Origin: Symsagittifera roscoffensis
Lineage: Eukaryota > Xenacoelomorpha > Acoela > Convolutidae
Reading direction: 5' to 3'
DNA length: 64,000 bases
Assembly (NCBI RefSeq): GCF_963678635.1
Contig: NC_087065.1
Coordinates: 53,449,858 to 53,513,857 of the forward strand
Made by a program: the position numbers and the translations under genes. This document shows, one piece after another, positions 41,901 through 51,418 of this stretch. The notes under the pieces were generated by a model. It ran no database searches and had not been told where the DNA came from. It saw only the letters and a program-made list of their open reading frames with translations. How positions within the stretch are numbered: position 1 is the stretch's first letter; each line of letters starts with the position of its first letter.

Positions 41901-42883
41901 GCTTAGTCGAAGGTATGAACCGTTCATTACAAGAATATCTTAGATGTATCATCAACGGAAATGATACAAAATATACCGAATGGTCAGCAGATGTAAAATT
42001 ATTTCCCTTAGCATATAATTCACAAATTACGACAACTTTAGGAATGTCACCATACGAAATGGTTTTTAACCAAAAGCCACGTAAACCAATAATGTTTACA
42101 GCAAATTCTCATAAAAACGCACAAGGTTATTGTCAACCAAATAAAGACTCAATTTGTTATAACCTCCCATTACATACGCACGATGAAGATCATTTTCATC
42201 ACCCACAAATTCTTAAATTAGCCTCCGGTACACACACCGAATGGATTCTAAATAGAGATAAAAAACACAATGAAATTTATCAAAAAATAACAAAAAAGTT
42301 ATTACAAAGACAAAACATCAATGAACAAATCAATTCACGTTTTACACCAGCCTCCGATTTAAAAATTGGAACATTTGTTTTAATACCTAATTTTAATACT
42401 CAAAAAGGAATTTCTAAAAAATTACAACCCCTCCGAAAAGGACCCTACCAAATAATTGCAAAACCCACTGATGTCACATATAAAATTACCGACTGAAACA
42501 AAAAAGAAATCGTTCAGCACCGAAACAACCTATTACCTTATTACCCAAAAGAATACGCACTCCGCGAATTAACTCAATTATATTCTTTCACAGGATTAAA
42601 AATCATTCAAAACGAACCACATCTGAAAAACACAGAACAAAATGATAACCCCACCGAAAATCAAAACACAAAACCAACCGCCACCAAAAACAATACACAA
42701 AACCATAAAGAATCTCCAAAACCAAGAAAAAATAGAAAAATGACAGAACAAATAATACCCCAAAAAGAAATAGACAAATCAGAACATAGAAAAACAACAA
42801 GACTCCGAAATCAACCACGTAAAAACTACAAAATGTTCATCCCCCAATCTAAAATATTAAAAAAAGTAGAATTTAAAAAGTAA
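38975..42883 (+). CDS. pol: Pol of element B: RT, RNase H, integrase; internal TGA
   Basis: In frame with gag-pro after a single TAA; the first Met is at 39236. Numbered from 38975: RT with YLDD (Y299-D302), RNase H with D448 (MCDASNFG) and TDHKP, integrase zinc finger (HTQNIKGH ... CNDCIVC), and catalytic D883, D943 and E979 with 35 residues between the last two. A GPY/F-like module (RKGPYQIIAK) follows. A TGA at 42494-42496 interrupts the module where relatives often have a Trp codon. Beyond it 129 codons remain open with a plausible basic tail to TAA at 42881. I read the TGA as a nonsense mutation in this copy rather than the natural end. Confidence 0.88.
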
Positions 42884-43483
42884 TTTTAAGATTTTATACT
42901 TCACAATCTTGAAACCTCCGTAACATTTTTCATTTCAATTTTTCAAAATAACATGCTCACAAGTACGCAATAATTCTAGTTCAAAATAGACCAATAGGAT
43001 TCATCCAATCCGCCACTTTCTCTAACTCAAACTAAGATCAATTAGACGAATAATCTAGAACTCCAGGCACATCTCTAACTATAACTTTACAACCTCCAGG
43101 TCAAAAATAAGCAAACCACTCCAACTTGACAGTTAAAATAAATATCACCATAATACCGTACCCCTCCCTTATCTAATAACCCAAAGATCAACAATATTTC
43201 CCCAACTCAGACCACGAATACCCCCAAAACAAATTTGATAACTTAGCCTAAAGTAACAAAATGAAGATTTTAATTAGCCTAAAGTATAAAAATCTCACCA
43301 TACCCCGGATCATTTGACAAACAAAAATAAAGAAAAAGACGACCTCCCAGTCACCATAAAAATTGCCCCCAACAATTTTTTACAAAACTCAACCCACTTG
43401 TCAAAAAACTAATAAATAATTCGACCACACTAGAAAATCGCCTCAAACAGCAAAAAATATTCGACCAAGAGATCATTTCTTAA
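42884..43483 (+). other. 600-bp noncoding gap between pol and small ORFs
   Basis: C- and A-rich, no frame. Pyrimidine-rich tracts followed by AG (for example CAACCTCCAG near 43096) could act as splice acceptors for downstream mRNAs. This is a guess. Confidence 0.4.
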
Positions 43484-43714
43484 ATGCTCTTCTCTCAAAC
43501 AGTTGCTCAAATACTTATAAATTTTAAACATTTTTTTTCAATACTTGAAGCCTTTATAATATTTCTTTTTGATATACTTGAATATTTTCTAATAATCCTA
43601 ATCATTTTTTGTAACATTTTTTTAATTTTCTACACTATTCTCGAACTATTCCTCCAACTTTCCAAAACCCTTGATTATATCCACAGGTACGATTTTAACA
43701 ACTTGTCTAAATGA
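43484..43714 (+). CDS. Small hydrophobic ORF, 76 residues
   Basis: True ATG. Residues about 19-60 are almost entirely hydrophobic (IIFLFDILEYFLIILIIF), predicting one or two membrane passes. Its TGA overlaps the ATG of the next ORF as ATGA. The composition could also arise by chance in T-rich DNA, but the T-richness itself contrasts with the A/C-rich surroundings. No family recognised. Confidence 0.45.
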   Translation: MLFSQTVAQILINFKHFFSILEAFIIFLFDILEYFLIILIIFCNIFLIFYTILELFLQLSKTLDYIHRYDFNNLSK

Positions 43715-43899
43715 TACGAACAATTTTCAGTAGAACTGATATTTTTTTATTGTTTGTAATTTTCATAACATTTTTATCATCCCTCATTTTGACAATATGT
43801 AAATGTATAAAGAAAGCAATCATCACATTTGCCCTAGCAACAATTTTTCTAATTATTTTTTTGGAAGAATATTATAATAAACATAAACCTTCCCACTAA
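43711..43899 (+). CDS. Small hydrophobic ORF, 62 residues
   Basis: Starts within the ATGA that ends the previous ORF. It has a hydrophobic segment from about residue 11 to 30, a short basic Cys-containing turn (CKCIKK), and a second hydrophobic segment, so it looks like a two-pass hairpin protein. It ends five bases before the next open frame. A viroporin-like or Env-accessory role is speculation. Confidence 0.45.
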   Translation: MIRTIFSRTDIFLLFVIFITFLSSLILTICKCIKKAIITFALATIFLIIFLEEYYNKHKPSH

Positions 43900-43904
43900 A
43901 GTAA

Positions 43905-45041
43905 AAATTCAAAAATCCATCAAAAATTGCTACCCAACAGTCACAGAATCAGTCTTCACCGACATCATCCCAAGATAATCCAACACCACCTTCAACTACT
44001 CAAAATCCTCAAACATCTACACGAATTTCTTTTCAAGACAATCCATACACTTTTGAAGAACGGCACGCTCGTTTATCTGAACCACTAGAACCAGTTCAAC
44101 GACAAGCATCCCTAAGTGAACCAACATACAATCTTTACCCAACACTACCACAAGAACTAAGTAGAATACGAAACCTTAGTCAAAACCAAAACACAACAGA
44201 AATAAATAGACAAATTATACATCCTCGACGAAATAGAAATTTTCAAACTCCCCGAGTTCATTTTGATATACCTCAATCCCCATCACAAACCACTCCAGAA
44301 AACACCACTGGTATCACACCAGAAACTCCTACACTTTTTTCACAACGAAGCACTTCAAGTCTACCTTCAGACTACTTAGGTTCAACACCAACATCTGAAC
44401 AAGCACGAAAAAATCCTTTTAACCCCCCAAACCTAACATCACGACTGCCATATTGGACTACACATTCATTTACACAAGGTGAACCAAATTTAGTCAATGA
44501 CCCCATAGATATTTCTACGGATACAACAACATCCTCATCACTACCAGAAACATTATCACTACCATCAACACCATCAATAAGCCTATTTTCACCACCACCC
44601 TTTAACTTAAATTTTCCAAATAATCTCGACGCCAGATATCGAGAACAATCATCAATAAATATTCCTTTAAGACTAGATTGGAATACATTCACAGCACCTC
44701 CACCATTATTTGGACAACATCAAGAAAGTAACCGCCTTCATAACTGGGCACTTAATAGATTACAATATCGCCAAGATATTCATAACGATATCCGTGATCA
44801 CAATATTCAAATACTCCAACAAAACAGTTTACAATTAAAGTTTGAAATCACAGTTAAGTTAAATAACATTACCCAACATCCCTACCCATTAAATCCACCT
44901 AACATAACAGCTCAATCACTACCACCACCGTTTATAACTACTGAAGTAATATATAAATACGACAGATACACCAAAAACACAATTGGTTACATTACATTTT
45001 ATAACCCATACTCAGGATTATCATACACATGTATATTCTAA
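43905..45041 (+). CDS. Pro/Ser/Thr-rich frame of 378 codons without an ATG
   Basis: The frame is open from just after a TAA at 43902 to TAA at 45039. I found no ATG in it by reading through. The first ~230 codons are disordered-looking (Pro, Ser, Thr, Gln, Asn). The last ~130 look more folded (FGQHQESNRLHNWALNRLQ; YKYDRYTKNTIGYITF). It overlaps the Env start by 13 bases. It must begin at a non-AUG codon or be joined by splicing. ACCCAACAG and TCACAG near 43931-43946 are acceptor-like. Codon use matches the neighbouring element B genes, which supports real coding. Confidence 0.55.
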   Translation, partial: KFKNPSKIATQQSQNQSSPTSSQDNPTPPSTTQNPQTSTRISFQDNPYTFEERHARLSEPLEPVQRQASLSEPTYNLYPTLPQELSRIRNLSQNQNTTEINRQIIHPRRNRNFQTPRVHFDIPQSPSQTTPENTTGITPETPTLFSQRSTSSLPSDYLGSTPTSEQARKNPFNPPNLTSRLPYWTTHSFTQGEPNLVNDPIDISTDTTTSSSLPETLSLPSTPSISLFSPPPFNLNFPNNLDARYREQSSINIPLRLDWNTFTAPPPLFGQHQESNRLHNWALNRLQYRQDIHNDIRDHNIQILQQNSLQLKFEITVKLNNITQHPYPLNPPNITAQSLPPPFITTEVIYKYDRYTKNTIGYITFYNPYSGLSYTCIF

Positions 45042-47649
45042 AATTATTAATTTTTCTCCAACTCCCTTTTCTAGTAACCTCAAATCAAAACATAAACCCT
45101 TCCCCTCGTACAGGACCACAAGATTTATTAGTAACACATTACGATTGCGAAGAAAATGAACAAAAAACACTATACACAAATATGCAATAAATCAAGTATC
45201 ACAATGTGAAACAGAACCACAAGCTATAGAAACCACAGATGTAATAGCAACACTCTATTCCAAAGCCCGAGCAACAACAGTTACAGGTTATAAATTCACA
45301 GCGACATTTTCCGAAAAGAAAGTACATTGTTCACAAGTCTCGAACGGAAACAAAAACCGACTTGACCATGAATCATTCTATCAAAGTAATATAGAACGTC
45401 TTTTACATCTCAATCCCGACGATTGTAAAAATGAATTACTTAGACTAAACATCACACGAAATAAAAACTCCCAAAGAAAATTAGTTAATTTTCAAGTTTT
45501 TTCAGACTCTGTACATCAATCACAACTTGAAAGACACCAAGGACATATAAAACTAGACGAAAAATATCCGTATAACGGCGCACACGGACGATTAACCTAT
45601 GACCTACATGATAAACATTGGATACCACACATTGGTATAAATAACCCATCAAACTGCAAAGCAGACACGAAAAATAAAGGATACCAAGAAATAATGTTTT
45701 TCGATTGGAAAATACAACTCGAAAAAATACAACTCACACGAGATTTATCTGATAATACAATGATCTATCAAGGAATCCGACTACCTTGTAAAAATGATCA
45801 AGGATATTGCGACCCTACAACAAGAACACAAGCAACAATTGTTTGGTTCCCCGAAGATACATGTACAACATTTCAAGTAGCAAAAATACACGCTCGTATG
45901 ATAAAATTTCACGAAAAATATTTTATACAATCAATTCCATATGAACAAGTCCATCCATCACGCAAACTAAGTTCCGATTTTAGAAACATAGACAATATAG
46001 AAAATAAATTGACACGATTTCAAATATATCAAGAAACAGAACTTGCATGTAAATACAGGAATCCACTTCACAGAACACAATACTCTGAAATATTAGTTGA
46101 ATACGAAAAAGGATTCGACATGACCACTGGAAAAGTAAAAATCGACCCATATGCCACAGGTCATCCTCTAAACGAAGGAACATCCTATATACCAGTTAAT
46201 TTTGAAAAAAGCAACGGACAACCTGGTGGACATCTAAAACCTTATGACACCAGAAGCACACGCTTACAAGAATTATCACTAATGAATACTACATATTTCG
46301 GTAATATCCACTATGATATTCATTTGGATATGAAACTAGACTATACAATTAGTCGCATTTTTCAAGAAATGTCACTCTCCGAATTAGAAACACTACACCA
46401 ACTATGCGAATTAGAACGAACACAAATATTACAATCACTTGCACTAGCAGTATTAAAAATACCCTACGCAGGATACTTACTATCAGGAAATAGATCAAAT
46501 TTTTTAGACTATGAAGGAAACATCTTATGGTTTTATACTTGTACCAAAAAAGTATCACCACTATACGTTTTTGAAGATAAACGATGTTATAAAAGAATCC
46601 CTATCTTTTATAAGAATAAAGTACATTTCGTGGATACACTTTCACGAAGAACCTATTTCTGGGATACCGCAGTCCCATGTGGATCAAAAAATAGCCACAA
46701 TGTAGTACAACTAAACCCTGATGAAAATAAATATTATCTTCTCACTACATATCCCACATTAATGCAATCACTCAAAAAATTTTCACCAGAAAGCATTCGC
46801 GCTATCGCTCGAAACCCAAATATAGACCTACAATCAATAGGAATCTATTCAAAATCAGATATTCAACATCACATTAGAACACAACAATTCCAAGAATTAT
46901 TAACACAAATGGACACTATACAAAGACAATCAATAGACCAAAATTTACGCAAACTTGCAGAAACCGCAGGATTTGCCGATATCTACACCCAAGACTATAG
47001 CGGATATTTTAAAGACATTAAAGATTATATATATCTAAACGGCGAAAAATACCGTCCCCCAGATATATCACCAATTAACATTTTTAGCTTTGTTACACTC
47101 AAAAATGAGATCCTAGATTTTCTAGGATGGCCCTACTACATCTTAGAAAAATTGACTATTTTATACGCAATGTTTAACTTCATTGGATTTCTTTTCTCAC
47201 TTTTAAAAGGAATCTACAACACATGTGCTATACACACACAAGTAAACAGACAAGCAAGTGTAGCACGCATACTATTTGCAGGATTTTTTGGAATCTTTTC
47301 TACATCTATAAACAAAATTCTTTTAGACGCACAAATAAAAGAATATAACACAAAAATAACAACACGACAAAATACATACGACGAAGAACATAACAATGTC
47401 GACACACAGCCAACGGCACCACAATTACCACCCCTACCAAATAACCATCCACTATCCCTAGTCCCACGAAATTTTCGAAATTTAGCAATCACACATAATC
47501 CAAATTTTCGACTCAATACATCACAAAGTCCCGTCCAACATATAATGACACACCAGTCACAAGATGATAATACTTATGAACAAATTATTGAACAACCCCA
47601 TACCACCGCTTTTCAGTCTCAAAATAATCATTTTTTTAGCCCACGATGA
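45029..47649 (+). CDS. env: Env-like glycoprotein frame, broken near its start
   Basis: It opens with an ATG and a typical signal peptide (MYILKLLIFLQLPFLVTS). It is interrupted at 45188 by TAA, while the next frame, open from 45160, continues to 47649. This implies a one-base shift or unseen splicing between 45160 and 45190. The ectodomain is Cys-containing (CKNDQGYCDP, FPEDTCTTF, CKYRNP). A membrane segment lies at about 47140-47205 (YAMFNFIGFLFSLLKGIY), a second hydrophobic patch at 47265-47325, and a ~130-residue tail follows. Gene position after pol and topology fit a class I or III fusion glycoprotein. The PC...GYC...VW...C spacing loosely recalls chuvirus-like glycoproteins, but I cannot confirm this. 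Its end overlaps the next ORF as ATGA. Confidence 0.65.
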
Positions 47650-49445
47650 GCCGCCAACTTGGATCACTACACCGATCAAATTCCCATCCAACCAACCTTA
47701 CCTCTCCAATCCCAATCATACCACTTTTTGCTTTTCCGCCACCCGATTTTCCATCTAGCAATGTAACATCAGGCATGAATTCCGACACTAACTCACATAT
47801 TTCAGTTTTATACTCCATCTCACAGCTAAATAACCCGAATATTGAAACCCCCGATGAATTTGCCGACTCAGAACCATCCCCATCCAATAATTTTCATAAC
47901 CCTTCTAATTTTTCTCAACCTCCTTTTCAACCCATATTGTCCAATAACCCTGACCCAATCACTCCGACACCCTCTTATGCTTCCCAAGTTACCCCAACCT
48001 ACTCCTCATACCAATCTGACCAATCATCTCATTCTCCAGACACCCCCCGAATCTCCCCAGAGCTAGATAATTTTATTACCCTCCAACAGCAACCCTACCA
48101 CCTTAACACCCCGACCATAAACCAAATCTCCTCCACTACAATTTCATCCAATCCCCCTACACCCTCTTCAAATTATACTGAATCATTAACACCATCATCC
48201 ACATCCACTATATCTTCACTAAACACTAATAGAGCTTACCGCACTTTTAAAAGAAAATTCCCCAACCATCCTTTCCCAGCAAAACCAGGAACAGCCCGTG
48301 AATACATCAACCACCCCCAGCATACTAACACTAAAGAATTTTTAGCTATCACCTTACCCTCGTTTCCACAATACACTTTAAACACCCCTCACGACGCTAA
48401 CGAAACACGCAACTTTGTAGATGAATACGTTTTAATGCCCACTCTCTCTTGGACCTCATACTATCATTTCACTAACCCTCTTTGCTTACCTTTATCCAGC
48501 ACTTCCATCGATATAGAACGAAACAAGGACATGCTATATCAACTCACTACACCACTAACCGCTAGACAATTTACTTACGTTGGATATAAAAAATCACTAA
48601 AAATACACACTGCACCTAGAGCTAATGAATATACACTAGAATACTACGATCACAACATCATTAGAGCTAACCAAGATCAATTCTTAGACGACGATCGCTT
48701 CGCTAATCCACAAATCACCGAGAAATTTTTCATCAAGACACCATATATATTTACACTAAACATCTTCGACCGCAAGTTTGATCACATTATTTCAGAAGCA
48801 CTAACAGACACACAAGCATACGAAAGTTTTAAAGAACGCTTCCAAATATTTTCACTAACCTTTCATTTCCTTGCACCACACGAAAGAGATTTACACTGCT
48901 CACACGATATTATGTTGCGCACTAAACAAACACATACATACAGTTACTATCGTTTCATCCAAAATCACTTTGACCTCCACACACCCTCTAGACAACCACA
49001 CCATCGTTTCCAATTCATCAATTCAAAATACACTTCACCATATTTCCTAAATTTCACATATTGTATTAAAGACACTAACCTCCATGGTATTCTTCGTAAT
49101 TATGACCCCATAACCCAAATGTACATTTTCTGCCCCATCACCAAGACCTTCAACGCCGAAGAATCCCGACCCTTCCTTATCCCGCACGAGTTCCTACAAC
49201 CTATAGAAATCCCAATTTTAGAATTCATCCACAACACTAAATTTAACCACAAATTATATAACTTAATCCAAAACACACCTTATGAGTTTGCAGTAGGCAC
49301 TGAAGAACTAACCACTATTAAGGCACTTCAATTGCTTTGGCCACTGCTTCAAACTAAAAATATCATCCGCATCTTAGCTAAACTACTAACAACTTCAGAA
49401 CTAATTCACGACATCTTCCCCCACGGTTTTTTCCCCGACGACTAA
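47646..49445 (+). CDS. 599-residue accessory protein of unknown function
   Basis: True ATG inside the ATGA that ends env, so translation may be coupled. Residues 1-205 are Pro/Ser/Thr/Asn-rich and disordered-looking. A basic stretch follows (RAYRTFKRKF, about 206-215). The remaining ~380 residues look globular with many aromatics and no membrane segment (for example TYVGYKKSLKIHTAPRANEY and FFIKTPYIFTLNIFDRKFDH). No zinc-binding, enzyme or nucleic-acid-binding motif is evident. The two-part layout, disordered then globular, resembles the frame at 43905. I recognise no family. Confidence 0.65.
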   Translation: MSRQLGSLHRSNSHPTNLTSPIPIIPLFAFPPPDFPSSNVTSGMNSDTNSHISVLYSISQLNNPNIETPDEFADSEPSPSNNFHNPSNFSQPPFQPILSNNPDPITPTPSYASQVTPTYSSYQSDQSSHSPDTPRISPELDNFITLQQQPYHLNTPTINQISSTTISSNPPTPSSNYTESLTPSSTSTISSLNTNRAYRTFKRKFPNHPFPAKPGTAREYINHPQHTNTKEFLAITLPSFPQYTLNTPHDANETRNFVDEYVLMPTLSWTSYYHFTNPLCLPLSSTSIDIERNKDMLYQLTTPLTARQFTYVGYKKSLKIHTAPRANEYTLEYYDHNIIRANQDQFLDDDRFANPQITEKFFIKTPYIFTLNIFDRKFDHIISEALTDTQAYESFKERFQIFSLTFHFLAPHERDLHCSHDIMLRTKQTHTYSYYRFIQNHFDLHTPSRQPHHRFQFINSKYTSPYFLNFTYCIKDTNLHGILRNYDPITQMYIFCPITKTFNAEESRPFLIPHEFLQPIEIPILEFIHNTKFNHKLYNLIQNTPYEFAVGTEELTTIKALQLLWPLLQTKNIIRILAKLLTTSELIHDIFPHGFFPDD

Positions 49446-49448
49446 CAG

Positions 49449-49527
49449 GTAAGTATGAATTAAATGAATATTACTAACTAATTAAAATATTAAAAAACTC
49501 ACCATTCTTTATTTATGTTTTCTTTAG
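49449..49527 (+). other. Probable 79-bp intron in the 3' untranslated region
   Basis: Immediately after the stop of the last ORF is CAG|GTAAGT, a near-perfect 5' splice site. A TACTAAC-like branch sequence lies near 49470-49477, followed by a T-rich tract and TTTCTTTAG at 49527. All four intron signals are present in the element's sense direction. Confidence 0.65.
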
Positions 49528-51006
49528 ATTTTTAGCCTTCATCCTCGATCATCTGAAAAACTCACAAAAGAAAAATAAAAAATAGCAAACTTCTTCAAAA
49601 CTGTTTAAGACCCTATTAAACTTTTGCACCAACAATTAAATAAATATAATACCAATGCAGTAAATTAATTTATAAAATTTCCCCCCAAAAGCAGTAAATC
49701 TACATATGATGAAAATTTGTATCTTAAAATTCCCCCATAACTAGCAGTAAATTTCTAAATTCTATGTAGTAAATTAATAAAATGCAATTGCAGTACTAAC
49801 CTTTTGATATTTTCATTCATTCGCACAGAAATTCTATCCACACTCGCACAGCTCGCCCACGAAGAATTGTTTAAAATAATGAATTTCAGTTTCAAGTTTT
49901 CACACTCAACAACTCTAACATACAATAACATGTTTCAAACTTTCCTTTAACCCGGTTGGAAAGGAATCATATACTAAACAAAACTAACCAACGCAGCTTA
50001 CTAAATACCACAAATCATAGAATAACAGCATGACTTAGAAAAGGAAACCAACGGTACCCAAACCGGATTAACCCAGTTTAAAACTGGATAATTTATTCTT
50101 TTGAAGACTATTACAAAGTCTTAGAAAGAAATAATAAAACACAAAAAAGTCGAAAGACAAACCCATACCACAAACAATTTGCTTTTTGGAAAAAGTACAT
50201 AACCAACAAGACATAAGTAAAACCACAACAAACCCAACATAAAACGTTGTCACATAACAGGACCCCTCACAAACACCGCATGAAATCATACTCCCACTCC
50301 TGGCCTAACCCACCAGGAAAGGACGTCCTGAGCATGCTCTATAGCCGGCCTAACCCACCGCGCTACATCCACGCTTTGTGACCACACCTCTATTTTTAAT
50401 AAGAGCTACTCAAGGGTGAGTAACTCTTCAAAATAACCGAACTAAAACAAAAAGCTTTTGTGAAAACAACTAACTAAAATCATTATAAAAAAATATTAAA
50501 CTAATAAAAGTTTTATAAAATGTAAAATCACATGATGCAATATATAGATCAGAATACAACACCAAGGACGAACATCAAAAGACAAGACGACCTCACTACA
50601 CTCGAGAGAGAATGACCAACTACAATCGATATGCCGCTCACAATCACAACTCAAAGGATTTAGAGTACGACTTGACTTCGCAGAAAAGGACTTCATTGAA
50701 CTAGACCAATGACCACCTCGATGTTCAAGTATACGTATAGATCCGAGTAACCAGGCATCCCCTCCACGCACAATCTCCACGCCATTCCCAAACTAGATCA
50801 TACACAAAAGAAGTTCTCCACGCAGAACAGAAAAACCTGACATAGCCAACCATTCTGGAATCAGAATTGACTTTGTTGCAGAGACTCAGTCGTTGTCACA
50901 AGAAGAAGCGAAAGAAAATTATGATGTTCGCCAAATACCAACGTCCATCATCCACCCTTGAATTACAGAAGAACTGTTCAAAAAAACTCTGTAAAACCCG
51001 GATGGG
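49528..51006 (+). other. 3' region of element B
   Basis: About 1.5 kb without a gene. GCAGTAAAT-like motifs recur four to five times between 49655 and 49795. GGCCTAACCCACC occurs twice near 50300-50360, the first copy inside a CCTGG...CCAGG hairpin. These may be RNA elements, as in transport or encapsidation signals, but there is no direct evidence. No long purine tract precedes the LTR. Confidence 0.45.
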
Positions 51007-51414
51007 TGGAACCTGATCTAAACTATATTTTATGATTGGATAAATTAAATGTTTTACCAATGTAAAGTATTTAATATTAACCAATCATGATCCATCTAAC
51101 TAACAACCCACTTATTTGTAAGTGCTGAAGTTACTTGTAATTTCAGCACCAGAGAGATTTGAATTTAACTTAGAAATTAGTTGGACTCTCCCGAGCACTT
51201 CAGCAGCCGCAATAAACCAGTATACCCTAGATCTATTGAGCCTAGCAGAGACTAGTTAAACAACCTGAGACTAGATAGTATAAGAGTAAGATTAGGATCG
51301 GTATTAGACTAAGAAGTTGCACGAATCTATCCGGCCGAAAATAAGATAGCGTGACGAGCAGACGGTGTACCCTATCCGAAATTACTCTATGAGTTACACT
51401 TCGGTCCTAACTCA
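51007..51414 (+). repeat. Right LTR of element B (408 bp)
   Basis: Starts TGGAACC and ends ACTCA. It contains a hairpin with 13-bp arms (51122-51134 and 51137-51149, one G:T) and a polyadenylation signal AATAAA at 51211-51216. Both lie in the part missing from the left LTR. Confidence 0.85.
51122..51149 (+). terminator. LTR hairpin upstream of the polyadenylation signal
   Basis: GTGCTGAAGTTAC-TT-GTAATTTCAGCAC folds into a 13-bp stem with a 2-base tip. AATAAA follows 61 bp later. It may shape R-region RNA structure. Confidence 0.5.
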
Positions 51415-51418
51415 CTGC

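Larger units (their letters stand above)
32841..51414 (+). mobile_element. 18.6-kb env-bearing Ty3/gypsy-like element B
   Basis: Bounded by direct repeats that begin TGGAACCTGATC and end CCTAACTCA, and flanked by the 4-bp duplication CTGC (32837-32840 and 51415-51418). Contents in order: primer-binding site, ~1.2-kb leader, basic ORF, Gag-protease, Pol, two tiny membrane ORFs, a Pro/Ser-rich ORF without ATG, an Env-like ORF, a 599-residue ORF, a short intron, and a 1.5-kb 3' region. RT (YLDD), integrase with a GPY/F-like module, and gene order place it near Ty3/gypsy. The length and number of accessory frames are unusual for that group. This copy is damaged in the left LTR, pol and env. Confidence 0.9.

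Noticed and set aside
38972..42496. Reassigned stop codons in this genome
   Set aside because: TAA, TGA and TAG all serve as ordinary terminators elsewhere in the window. The two internal stops are explained by readthrough or mutation.
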